The notes under the pieces are model-generated. The model saw only the letters and a program-made list of their open reading frames with translations, had not been told where the DNA came from and did not search any database. Of a stretch of 64,000 nucleotides of DNA, positions 12,101 through 22,765 are shown in pieces. The number at the start of each line of letters is the position of its first letter. The first letter of the stretch is position 1. The position numbers were made by a program, and so were the translations under genes. The stretch comes from Mesaphorura yosii. Lineage: Eukaryota > Arthropoda > Collembola > Poduromorpha > Tullbergiidae. The stretch covers positions 1-64,000 of the forward strand of contig WIXG01000298.1 in NCBI GenBank assembly GCA_009869945.1, written 5' to 3'.

Positions 12101-15100
12101 GTTAATTATCATGATTTATAATACGATTGGTGACTGGCTGCAGAACTGGCCCGAAGATGCGCTGGTTGGCGTCGCCGTCCGATTCCTTGCCGACGTGAAC
12201 CTCACTAACCAAGAGCGAGAAGGCTGCACATATATGTGTCGATACTTTCATCAGTCAACGGAACGATTATCTGTTCAGTTCAAGGCAGAGCTGGACCGGT
12301 ACAACTACGTGACTCCGACTTCGTACTTGGAAATGATTTCCACATTCAAGAATTTATTGGACACCAAGAGAAAGAACAACTTGAATCTCAAATCACGCTA
12401 CGAGACGGGTCTCGACAAGCTGGACAACGCTGCGTCGCAGGTCAGCGTCATGCAGGAGGAACTGACGAGATTGCAGCCGGATCTGATCAAGGCGTCGAAG
12501 GAGGTCGAAGAAATCGTGCTCCAAGTTGAGAAGGAGTCACTCGAAGCGGCCGAAGTGGAGAAGGTTGTCCGGGAAGACGAACAGACTGCCAATGAACAGG
12601 CCTCGGAAGCCATGGCCATCAAAGCCGAGTGCGACGCTGATTTGGCTGAAGCGCTTCCACTTCTCGACGCTGCCAACGCCGCGCTGAAGACTCTGACGAC
12701 GACGGACATCGCCGAAGTGAAGACGATGAAGAATCCACCGATGCCTGTGAGATTGGTCATGGAAGCCGTTTGCATTTTGAAGGTAAAATTCTCATATTTC
12801 TCACGCCTTTTAGGTACTTAACGCATTACCTTTCGCAGGGCGTGAAACCGGACATGGTCCCGGATCCAGCGACGGGGCAAAAGGTCGAAGACTACTGGAG
12901 CCAATCAAAGCGACTGCTTGGTGACATGAAATTCCTCGACAGCCTGCAGAACTTTGACAAAGACAACATTCCAACAAAATACATCGCCGTCATCCGCCAA
13001 AAGTTTGTAGGGAACCCCGACTTTGACCCCGAGAAGATCGGGAAGGCCTCCACGGCGTGCAAGGGTCTTTGCTATTGGGTGCTCGCGATCGAGAAGTATG
13101 ACATCGTCGCGACGGTCGTCCGACCGAAGAAGGAAGCGCTGGCAAGAGCCGAAGGGACTGCGGCGAAGGCGAATGCGATGCTCGAGAAGAAACGTGCACA
13201 GCTGACGGAGGTGCAGGCGAAGCTCGCCATTCTGGAAGAACTCATGAACGAAACCAAGGCGAGGAAGGCCAAGCTCGAAAACGACGTGCTGTTGTGCTCG
13301 AAGAAGCTCGAGCGAGCGGAGCAAATTATTGGCGGACTCGGCGGCGAGAAGGGGCGCTGGAAGCAGATCGCGATTGACCTTGGGGTCGCGTATCCGTACT
13401 TGACTGGCGACGTGCTCATTTCGTCAGGCGTCATCGCGTATTTGGGCGCGTTCACGCAGAATTACCGAGACATCCAAATGCAGGACTGGTACGAGAAAGT
13501 TGTGGACCTGAAAATCCCGATTTCCAAGAAGTACAGCTTCAATGCGACGTTGGGCGACCCGATCGCGATTCGTGCGTGGAACATCGCAGGCCTCCCGTCC
13601 GACAACTTGTCCATCGACAACGGTATCATCGTGAGCAACGCGCGTCGCTGGCCGCTTATGATCGATCCACAGGGTCAGGCGTCCAAGTGGATCAAAAACA
13701 TGGAGCGCAAGAATAATCTCACCGTTGTGAAACCGGCTGACGGGGATTTTGTGCGGAGGCTGGAGACATGCATTCAATTTGGTGTTCCGGTAAGTATAAA
13801 CTTTCTTCGCCATCATCTACGCAAATGAATAATTCTTATTCGTACTCTTTCCGGTAGTTTTTGATTGAGAACGTAATGGAAGAGCTCGACCCACTCCTTG
13901 AGCCTGTCCTGCAGAAACAAACTTTTAAGCAGTCGGGGACTTTGTGCATCAAGATTGGAGACTCCATTCTGGAGTATAATCCACATTTCAGGTACTTTTC
14001 TACATTCCAGCCGTTAAGCTTGTCTCCATAAATAAATTACCTGTGCTCTGAGTCTTGTTTCATGCTTTTATTTCAGATTTTACATCACAACAAAACTGCG
14101 TAACCCGCACTACCTGCCCGAAGTCGCCGTGAAGGTCACGTTGCTGAATTTCATGATCACGCCACTCGGACTCCAAGACCAGCTGTTAGGCATCGTCGTC
14201 GCACGCGAAAATCCCGAGCTCGAAGAAGAACGAATCACAATCACCGTCCAGAGCGCAGAAAACAAACGTCAGCTGAAGGAGATTGAAGACAAGATCCTCG
14301 AAGTGCTGTCGTCGTCAAAGGGCAACATTCTGGAGGACGAGACAGCCGTCAACGTGCTAAGCAGCTCCAAGTCGCTTGCCAACGAGATTCTGATTAAGCA
14401 AACTGGCGCAGAGGAGATGGAGAAGAAACTTAACACGAAGCGGGCCGAGTACAAACCCACGGCCGAGTACTCGTCGATTCTCTTCTTCTGCATCGCTGAC
14501 CTCACCGGCATCGACCCGATGTACCAGTACAGCCTGCAGTGGTTCGTGAAGCTCTTCGTCAACAGCATTGACCAGGCGGAGAAGTCGGAGACGCTCGAGG
14601 AGCGCCTGGAGAACCTCAAGAAACACTTTACTTACTCGCTCTACTTGAATGTTTGCCGGAGCCTCTTCGAGAAGGACAAACTGCTCTTCAGCTTCCTCCT
14701 GAACGTCAACATCATGAAGGCCGAAGGGAAAATCGATGCTGCTGAGTGGCTGTTCTTGCTGACGGGAGGCGTTGGACTGGACAACCAAAATCCAAACCCC
14801 GCGTCGACCTGGCTTCCAGCCAAGTCGTGGGACGAACTCTGCCGGCTACAGGACCTCGAAGCGTTTCACGGCCTGGCTAGGAACTTCACGCAGGACGCGA
14901 AGCACTGGCAATCCATCTACGACAGCACGACACCGATGAATATGGCTCTTCCTCAACCGTGGGAGTCGAAACTTACTGCTTTCCAGAAACTCGCCGTCAT
15001 GCGTTGTTTGCGACCAGACAAAATGGTGCCTGCGATCCAGAATTTTGTGACCAAGCATTTGGGGAGAAAATTCATCGAACCGCCACCTTTCGACTTGAGG

Positions 15101-17395
15101 TAAAACACGAGGGTCGTTTAAAGTATGATTAACCGGAAGTATAAATTGTTCTCTTTTGCTTCTTTCAGCAAATCGTATATGGATTCTCAATGCCACATTC
15201 CACTCATATTCGTCCTTACGCCCGGAGCTGACCCGACGGCCGTTCTCCTCAAGTTTGCCGAGGACATGGGTTTCGGAGGCTACAAACTGCAGTCCCTGTC
15301 ACTAGGTCAAGGCCAAGGACCTTTCGCGATCAAGATGATCAACGCTGCTGTTAAAAACGGATCTTGGGTCGTCCTGCAAAATTGTCATCTTGCAAGGAGT
15401 TTTATGCCAACGCTCGAAAAGGTGAGCGCATCCGCTAAAACAAGCACTCTTCGTCCTCGACTCTTTATGATCAATTTAATTAATATTGCAGATTTGTGAA
15501 GAACTGACGCCCGAAACGACGCATCCCGACTTCCGAATGTGGCTCACGTCGTACCCGTCGGACGACTTCCCAGTCGCTGTCCTCGAGTCTGGAATTAAAA
15601 TGACAAACGAACCGCCAAAGGGACTGAGAGCAAACGTGCTGCGCTCGTACCTGAACGATCCAATTAGCGATATGGACTTTTTCGACGGATGTAAGAATGC
15701 ACCCGTGTTCAAGAAACTTCTATTTTCGCTCTGCTTCTTCCACGCTCTGATTCAAGAACGGAGGAAATTCGGCCCGCTTGGCTGGAACATTCCGTACGAG
15801 TTCAATGAAACTGATTTGCGCATCAGCGCCGTGCAGCTCCGCATGTTTTTGGATGATTACGAAGTAAGGCAACCTCGAATTGTCGCCTCCTGGTTTGATT
15901 GCGTCACAAAAGTTGTTATTTTGCACTTCTCAGGATGTTCAGTTCGACGCGATTCGATACCTGACTGGCGAGTGCAACTACGGCGGACGAGTCACTGACG
16001 ACTGGGATCGGAGGACGCTGACCACGATTCTTAAGAAGTTTTACTGCCGCGAAGTGATTGACCTCGATTCGTACCAGCTGGACCCGTCCGGAATTTATTA
16101 CATCCCGCCCGTGAGCGGACACGAAGAGTTCGTTGAGTACGCCCAAAAGCTCCCACTGACACAAAGTCCGGAAGTCTTCGGAATGAACGAGAATGCTGAC
16201 ATCACCAAGGAACAGCAGGAGACAAACCTGATGTTCAACTCCATTCTTCTGACCCAAGTAAGAGAATCTTATCAATGGCTTCTAGTAATAATGCAGTCCA
16301 CAGTCCCAATGCGCTAATCTGAACTGATTTGGTCGATCTATTTTGCTGTAGAGTAAAATAGTGACTGGCGGTGGTGGCAAAACATCGGACCAACTCGTGA
16401 TGGAGGTTGCGTCCGACATTCTGACGAAACTACCAAACGATTTCGATATTGATGCCTCACTGAAAAAGTATCCAACACTGTACAATCAATCCATGAACAC
16501 GGTTTTGGTCCAGGAGATGGGGCGATTCAATATCCTGCTGATAACGATCCGAACCAGTCTGATTAACGTCCAGAAGGCGATTCGAGGCCTCGTCGTGATG
16601 TCCATGGAGCTGGAGGAAGTCACGAAAAGTATCCTCACATCCAAAATCCCGCCGCTGTGGATGAAAAAGTCGTACCCGAGCCTGAAGCCGTTGGGAAGTT
16701 ACATAAATGACTTTCTTGCGAGATTACAGTTCTTACAGGTAAAATAAAGAAAATAATTTAAGAAAACAAATATCTCTAGTACTAAAGTGCATCGGTTTAT
16801 CGTCTTTTTCAGGACTGGTACCAAAATGGCCCACCAGGCACTGTCTGGATCTCGGGTTTCTACTTCACACAAGCCTTCCTCACCGGAGCCCAGCAGAACT
16901 ACGCACGAAAGTACACCATTCCGATCGATCTCCTCGCTTTCGACTTTGAAGTGCTGGAAGATAAGGACTACGAAAAGCCGCCGGAGGACGGCGTGTTTGT
17001 GAAGGGACTGTTTCTCGATGGCGCACGCTGGGACCGGTCCATCCGCCAGCTAAACGAGTCGGAACCCAAAGTTTTGTACGACACTCTGCCTACTGTAAGT
17101 CAAATAATCAAATTAACTGAGCAATTCAGCTTCGGTCGTTTTATTTGTCTTGATTTCTAATTTATTAACTTGCCGTTATCTGGCATAGATGTGGTTCAAG
17201 CCTCAGCTCAAATCCAAGATTGAAGAGCGTCCGTCGTACGTTTGCCCAGTCTACAAGACGTCAGAACGTCGTGGGATCCTCTCGACGACTGGTCACTCAA
17301 CCAACTTTGTCGTTTGGGTCACGCTGCCGACAAATCGTCCGTCTGAACACTGGATCATGCGTGGTGTCGCCCTGCTTTGTCAACTGTCACAATAA
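3127..17395 (+). CDS. DNAH7: Axonemal dynein heavy chain, inner-arm DNAH3/7/12 type (DNAH7-like)
   Basis: Complete motor subunit of about 4093 residues in 24 exons: 3127-3291, 3354-3674, 3748-4524, 4615-4764, 4837-5037, 5120-5794, 5874-6836, 6934-7386, 7483-7720, 7788-8157, 8419-8986, 9077-10815, 10907-11054, 11119-12060, 12144-12782, 12839-13789, 13858-13991, 14077-15099, 15169-15421, 15492-15863, 15934-16257, 16352-16738, 16813-17094, 17189-17395. Every junction keeps frame. Tail and linker occupy roughly residues 1-1300. AAA1 has [13 protein letters not shown] (about residue 1405), AAA2 GYPFGGKTS (about 1686), AAA3 GPTGTGKS (about 2045), AAA4 GVGGSGRQS (about 2408). A coiled-coil stalk with the microtubule-binding domain follows (about 2600-3000), then AAA5-6 and a long C-terminal domain. 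A perfect EF-hand loop, [12 protein letters not shown], lies just before AAA4. Length and the EF-hand favour DNAH7 over DNAH3 or DNAH12, but orthology needs a tree. In an arthropod it should act in sperm flagella or sensory cilia. The upstream GTG at 3091 is not needed; the ATG at 3127 is used. Confidence 0.95.
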
Positions 17396-17396
17396 A
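17391..17396 (+). promoter_or_regulatory. AATAAA polyadenylation hexamer overlapping the dynein stop codon
   Basis: The hexamer AATAAA contains the dynein TAA stop (17393-17395), so the 3' UTR may be very short. GH1 copy 2 has the same arrangement (33159-33164). Confidence 0.5.
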
Positions 17397-17621
17397 TTAG
17401 TGGTAGTCTTAAGTCTGTTAGTACAATGCAAATGCAATGGCTAGAAGGAATTTGTACTCGAGCTAGAATCTTAATACACGTAAATTCAAGTTCATTGCTT
17501 GTGACTGACGTGCTCGCGTAATTGTTGGAATGGAATGCTCGATTTATTCAATAGATTTGGCAATTCAGAATTTTGGGAAGTGTAATTTTGATTGGCAATT
17601 TTAATTTAGAATTTTGTATAA

Positions 17622-18129
17622 TTAATTAATTCTGCAGCCCGAGTCGAGATTGATTTCATTTGACGATCCACGCTCTACACGGACGGAATTTTGGGCATGG
17701 AAGTGAGTCGGTCGACCATGTCCATCCAGCAGCGCCAGCACGTACCTCTGCCCAAAGGTGTACACGTCGTATTGGTTGATTGGATCATGTCTCACGTGTT
17801 GGAGAAAATAAACTGGGAGTTTTTGCTCACTCCACCATTGGCCATTATTGTGCTGCAATGAAAGTCGTCAGTCAAGCTCACGTGCAGGAAAATTGACTGA
17901 TGAGCACAAGGGTAGAGTTCGGGCAAATTACTTGAATGGTTGGGTGCTGAAAAGCATCCTGGACATCTGCTGGGGTGACCGTGATCACACTATTCTTGTC
18001 TTTACCATACTCTCTTCCCAACCGCCTGCGGAGCCAGTCGTTCCATCGCGCTCGGTTCCAGTTCGCGTAGCTGGTGTCCTCCTGAGGATTCAGGACATGC
18101 TTACGCTGGAAGTCTTCCCAGGTTGGCAT
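17622..18129 (-). CDS. Putative cysteine-free RNase A (pancreatic-type ribonuclease) homologue
   Basis: Two exons, 18129-17932 and 17852-17622, joined by a phase-0 GT-AG intron of 79 nt, give a 142-residue basic protein. It matches the RNase A catalytic signature block by block: FQRKH near the N-terminus (the FxxxH of His12), KDKNSVI (Lys41-x-x-Asn44-Thr/Ser45), then ADVQ eleven residues after the lysine exactly as in bovine RNase A, NNGQ fourteen residues after that Asp, and PTHFHA near the end (His119-Phe120). The cysteines expected at 26, 40, 58, 84, 95 and 110 are all replaced; the only Cys is four residues from the C-terminus. No signal peptide follows the ATG at 18129; the frame stays open upstream only to an in-frame TAG near 18228. 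It converges on dynein. Seen: motifs and spacing. Inferred: RNA cleavage, perhaps intracellular. Alternative: a bacterial-toxin-type RNase A fold acquired by transfer, or chance. Confidence 0.6.
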
Positions 18130-18533
18130 TTGGGCTCGGCTGGTGATTGGTAACGGGGTGGTTATCCGCAGATGAGCTGGCTCGGCGTCGGTGGTGGCCC
18201 AGGCAGCCGATAGTGATGGTGGATGCTACATGCTAGCCTTCTGGGAATCGACGCAGGTGAAGAAGCCACCCTGCAGTGCTCCAGCCTGTCTAAACCCCAT
18301 AGCCTGGTGCCGAGGTTTAGTTGACATCGTCGAAGTCACGGAACGCATGTCCATTTCCATGACATTAACAATCAGTTCGATGTCGTATGTAAGGATTAAT
18401 GTGATCTAGTGCGTGGACGTGGGTAAAAGGTGAATGGCAGTCGCAAGTATTTTGAAGTCGGCTGGCTTAACCGGATCACTAATTAGACTGATCGAGTCTT
18501 GACTTGACGACTTGACAGGTCTCAACAATTGAG
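18130..18533. other. Possible 5' region of the RNase A-like gene
   Basis: The minus-strand frame continues upstream of the ATG at 18129 for about 33 codons to a TAG near 18228, and is open again beyond it to ATGs near 18360. No hydrophobic leader is seen, and I could not place a convincing upstream splice junction. Confidence 0.35.
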
Positions 18534-18620
18534 ATTCAGCTCAGATGGTAGAGGTAGAGCGATCGCTTAACACGCGAGAGAGATAATAAATTTTGCATAC
18601 TTGCAAGGTTCAAGGTCGAG
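18534..18620 (+). pseudogene. tRNA-like sequence or SINE head
   Basis: AGCTCAGATGGTAGAG matches a tRNA D-arm/A-box, followed by the anticodon-arm-like CGCTTAACACGCGA (anticodon AAC, Val type) and a B-box-like GGTTCAAGGTC. GTAGAG is duplicated within the D-arm, and an AT-rich insert separates the anticodon and T regions, so a functional cloverleaf is unlikely. It is probably a tRNA pseudogene or the head of a tRNA-derived SINE. Confidence 0.35.
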
Positions 18621-18834
18621 GCGTCAATGTCAACACTTCAGTCTAAGCATCGCTCTTGAGTACGTACATCGACAGCCAACTTCATGCGTGTATTTTTCCT
18701 TCCTCGTTAGAAACTGAGACTCATCGACTTTTTATTTCGCTAAAATGCAGCAAGATGAGATACTTCCTTCGAATTACATGATTTGATAAGAAGTTTATTT
18801 TAGGATCGCTCGCGGGAGGCTAAGGAGCTGGAGT

Positions 18835-19159
18835 TTAGCAAGAAGCGTGGTTCTTGCGCAGTCTAAAACGCAATACTGCTGCAGCTATAAAACCGAGTCG
18901 TGTTTCTCCCACCAGCCTCTCGGCGATCTCTAAGTGCCGCTCCAGGCAGGGGCTGTAGAATCTGTGATGACAGACTTGCTCAAGGTCTGAGTTCAGGAAC
19001 TGCGACGAAATCTTCTAGCTGCTCCATGCAAACTGGGCAGTCCATGATGAGGCGCCGCTCTTCTTCACTCGTGACTATTTGGTCAATGCCGATTGATTGA
19101 ATGATTGGTAAACGAAGAATGCGAAAGTTATTGGCTAAATCGCTCCTTTTTATACTCAT
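18835..19159 (-). pseudogene. Frameshifted RING-finger-like gene remnant
   Basis: From the ATG at 19159 the minus strand encodes 59 codons ending in CPVCMEQLEDF (first RING Cys pair), then stops at 18980-18982. One base out of frame, at 18981-18835, the coding continues as VCHHRFYSPCLERHLE, the expected second half of a RING (Cys-x-His-x-Phe-x3-Cys). The last Cys-x2-Cys pair is missing. This suggests a degenerate E3 ligase fragment with a one-base lesion. A short unrecognised intron is possible, but no GT-AG pair fits. Confidence 0.45.
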
Positions 19160-20058
19160 GTTGGGAGTAGTCGGCTGGGCAAAGTCAAATTTACGTACAA
19201 GGAAATGAAAGAAATTGAGGTTAATACTAGTACTGAACCTGTCTGAAACATCACCGAATCGAGTTCACAACTCAGTTTGTGCACTATTTGTGAGCATATG
19301 AGTGACCTTTTGTTCAGTGAAAGTGAAAGACAGTAAAGTTTTATTACAAGGCAAAGGTCAAGAGTTGACTGAGTGTCAAGGCTCGACTGACTTGCTGACT
19401 GGCAGCTCGCGCGTCTATTACTTAGCCAAAATTCCACCTAGAACTGGATTTGGCTAATAGAAAAATTCCTAATTCAGAAAGATGAAAAACATGTCCAGCT
19501 CTGTACACAAGATAGTTGCTGGAAAAAATAATTCTAAGAAAACTGAAAAGTTTATGCTCAAAGGTCAACGTGCAGCATGACGCGATGACCGATAAAACAA
19601 TAATCTGATTAATGTAAACATTGATCAAAAAGTAAACGAGCTAATCTAGTCGCGCATGCATGTTCAGGTCAGGGTTGCTGCATCTCTGTTTCTCACACTA
19701 TTTAAACACGTTTCATGATGCACGAACTGGATTCGAAAAAAGTACGAAATGGAATGCATACGCACTCACAGCAATAAGCAAATTATGTCTTGACAAATCC
19801 TCATTTCAATTCTCATTGATGAAAACCTGTATGTATGTAATATGGAAATGCAGATCAAGAAGTAGAAAATTCACACGCGCGCAGGCGCTAGGCCCAGCCT
19901 CTAGTCCTACTATAAACTCGTAAATAGTGCCTTTTTAGTCATATCGCATTTCATCAATTCCATCTTTTGCACACACTGAAATTAAGAACTGTCGCACGTC
20001 CACTAAGTCATCAAACATTCATCACTACAACCGAAAAACCTGCTGTCTGCTATTAAAG
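19160..20058. other. Intergenic, AT-rich
   Basis: About 900 bases. I see no coding frame with protein-like composition, no RNA gene and no clear repeat. Confidence 0.5.
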
Positions 20059-20349
20059 ATGGAGAAAATGAACAAATTTCCACTGGCCCAGGAGGAGCCT
20101 ATGGACGAAGAGAAGGATCCCGTTCACTCCCGTTCGTTTATGTCACTCACAACAGCAGAACCCATCGTTCCCTCAGTTCCAGCTCCTGATGGAAGTCTCT
20201 CAAACGCCAACGGCCGTCCAGAACAACAAAATAGCCTGTCAGCTGATATTCTGAGTGGTGACCCAGCACCGGAGTTATCCGGATGCCGAATAATAATTAT
20301 AGGCTGGTTACTTGTGTCGGGTTCTTGTTGCCCTTGGCAATTGGTTTAA
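20059..20349 (+). CDS. Uncharacterised small ORF, acidic N-terminus and hydrophobic C-terminus
   Basis: A 96-codon ORF from a good ATG. Residues 1-75 are polar, Pro/Ser-rich and protein-like. The last 20 form a hydrophobic stretch (CRIIIIGWLLVSGSCCPW). It could be a complete tail-anchored peptide or the first exon of a membrane transporter whose later exons are lost. I recognise no family. Confidence 0.3.
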   Translation: MEKMNKFPLAQEEPMDEEKDPVHSRSFMSLTTAEPIVPSVPAPDGSLSNANGRPEQQNSLSADILSGDPAPELSGCRIIIIGWLLVSGSCCPWQLV

Positions 20350-20963
20350 AATAGAAAGGCAGCATGACTCGTCATAATTTTCAGTTGAAGCTTAAGCCCA
20401 GATGTAATATTAAGTTATATTACTTTTAATATTTGAGGAAGGACACATTGGTTAAACTTGCCATTAGTTTATTAACATTAAGCCGTGTTACAGAGAGCGA
20501 CCGTTTTGGGTTGCAACCCAACCCAACATTCATTGCAGATAGTGAAAATTAAAGATATGATAACATTAAGACTAAGCTTGTAAAACTTAACTTAAATCAA
20601 TGTATCGTCAATTTTGTGATTCGAGATTAGAGTTTGAGTTAAGTTCTTTATGAATATGAATTCAAGAATTCGTGAGAATTCCATCACTTTCATCCTTTTA
20701 CAAATATTACCAGTTAACACACTGCTGATTTATCATAGATCAATCCATTCAAAACTCAATAAACAGGAAATCTTATCAACAGCAAATATATTATTTTCTT
20801 CTGATAAGATAACCAGATTCACCTATCTCGGTTGGGAATATTGTAAACTGTACTCTAAGGCGGAATGTGTGCACAGTATAAGAACACGGTCTGTGCTGCT
20901 GCATGTTAAAATAATTTGCTTGATTGATACAAGATAAATCATTCACTTTTGACTGTGAACAAA
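20350..20963. other. AT-rich intergenic, lipase promoter side
   Basis: About 600 bases of AT-rich sequence immediately upstream of the lipase gene; nothing recognisable in it. Confidence 0.5.
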
Positions 20964-22118
20964 ATGGCATTCTTAATTCCTAAATTAACATTAGCAGTTT
21001 TGTCGTCTTCGTTCCTGCTATCAGTGGTCATAGTCATGGCTACAGATTGTGATTTAGGTTCCTATCTGACAGGTTTCCATCTTTACAAAAGAAGTGATAG
21101 AGCTGCAGTACGATACGACCCATGTGACATAGTGTGTTCTAAAGTAAAATCAACTATGGTTATCATCCATGGTTACGACACCAAACAGAAAGCTGCCGAA
21201 CCAATTTGGGATCTTAAACATGACGTACTTAACAAGTTCCAACATGTCGACAATGTCGTTGAAGTTCATTGGGAACGTGCTTCTGACGGTGGATTTCTTA
21301 AGATTGAATTTTATGATCATGTTGTTGAAAATGTTGTTCCAAAAGTGGCGGTTGACGTCTTTAAATTGTTAGAATTCTTAAAGACCCGTGGTTGCCGTAG
21401 TCGTAACATTGGAATGATAGGACATAGTTTAGGTGCACATATCGCTGGAATGGCTGGAAGAATTTTTAAACAGGTCGGCAAGTCTTCTGTAAACATAATT
21501 GTCGGTGAGAACAAGAAAAAATAAAACCACAAAATTCTGTTTCGTAAGGAAACTAAGCACATATTTTGTTATAATTTTATAGGACTGGATCCAGCTGGTC
21601 CGAAGTTTGAAAAGAGTTCCCACAGCAGCAGCGGTACATCTAAATCTCAAGGAAAATCTCCGAATCAGAATGACTCGGAGAACGCCAATGGATCATACAC
21701 TTCACTCATAATAGGAGGCACAAAATATTACAATGGATTACAGCGTGGTGATGCAGATCGTGTTCTCATCTTTCATACAGATATTAATTGTTTAGGTATA
21801 AACAGAGACATTGGTGATGTTGACATTTATGTTAATGATGGTTATGGCCAACCTGGGTGCTGCTCCCCGTTACCATTTTGTCCAAACGTTGGTATGGTTT
21901 CATGTTGGGGACTGTTGAAACTTGGTTGTTCTCATCGATATGCTGTAGTGAATTTCGCACACCACGAAATTGTAGGTACAATACTTGAAACCTACCCTGA
22001 TTGGGGGTTCAGTGAAGTTTTGCCTTCTGATCACGACAACGACATGGCTTCTTCTTCTGGTATTCTGAAGTCTCTTAAGCCAATATTTGTATTAATAATT
22101 TCTAGTATTTGTATTTGA
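20964..22118 (+). CDS. Secreted pancreatic-lipase-family protein (phospholipase A1/lipase), possibly GPI-anchored
   Basis: Two exons, 20964-21504 and 21583-22118, give 358 residues. A signal peptide (hydrophobic about residues 5-27) is followed by an alpha/beta-hydrolase of the PF00151 type. The nucleophile elbow GHSLG has Ser155, the GLDPAGPKF block supplies Asp183, and LGCSHRY supplies His298, so the catalytic triad is complete. A Ser/Asn/Gly-rich insert (about residues 190-216) interrupts the region after the Asp block. The C-terminus ends in a hydrophobic tail (IFVLIISSICI), a possible GPI-attachment signal unusual for this family. The ATG at 20964 is preferred over the upstream TTG because it starts the signal peptide. 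Codon third positions are strongly A/T, unlike the dynein, GH1 and GST genes nearby. Expected activity: ester hydrolysis of triglyceride or phospholipid outside the cell. Confidence 0.9.
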
Positions 22119-22765
22119 AATTGTATATTATACTTATTTATCAACAGTGCGAAGCAAAATAATTTAGTAACAAAAATATGAAATTTTGGGAATCGAAATG
22201 GACTAAAGCTAAAGCGACATTTTGACATTTTATTTCTTAATTTTCAAAGCAACCAAATTCTGAAGGAGAAAGAAACAAAAATTGCGTTATATATATTCCA
22301 AAAAACGAATCCAAACATTGTAAATAAAAGTTGATTTTCTTTGTTTATGAAAATTCGAAATTCGAAATTCGTGTCTACTTGACCGTGTCATTTGGATCCA
22401 CATACTTACCAACAAAATCAAATAACTTTCGCATTTGGATACTTTACTCTCCTGCATTTCCACACATTTTGTCACTGATGATATTCAATTGCAGTTCATC
22501 AACCCTCACTTGCTGCTGCTCTTGTTCTGTTTAGGAATTTGGTGGGGAAGATGAAGTAGCGGAATTGAGTGCAGAGGAGAATGTCCAAGAGAAAACTGCA
22601 CATTTAACGAAGGAATTTATTTTATTTTATTTTAGTTAACCGGCCGCGCCTACAGTGCGAAGAGCAGTGCTGATGGATTGTCTTACGGCACTAGAAGACG
22701 ACGCACTACACTTCAGGCTTGCTCATCAGTTAATAATAAAGGTATCTCATCACTCTTCAATTAAA
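22119..22765. other. AT-rich intergenic
   Basis: 3' region of the lipase and AT-rich spacer. The short ORFs look random. Confidence 0.5.

Noticed and set aside
17622-18129. Vertebrate contamination as the source of the RNase A-like gene
   Set aside because: It lacks all vertebrate structural cysteines, has an intron inside the coding region and lies in continuous sequence with the arthropod dynein.
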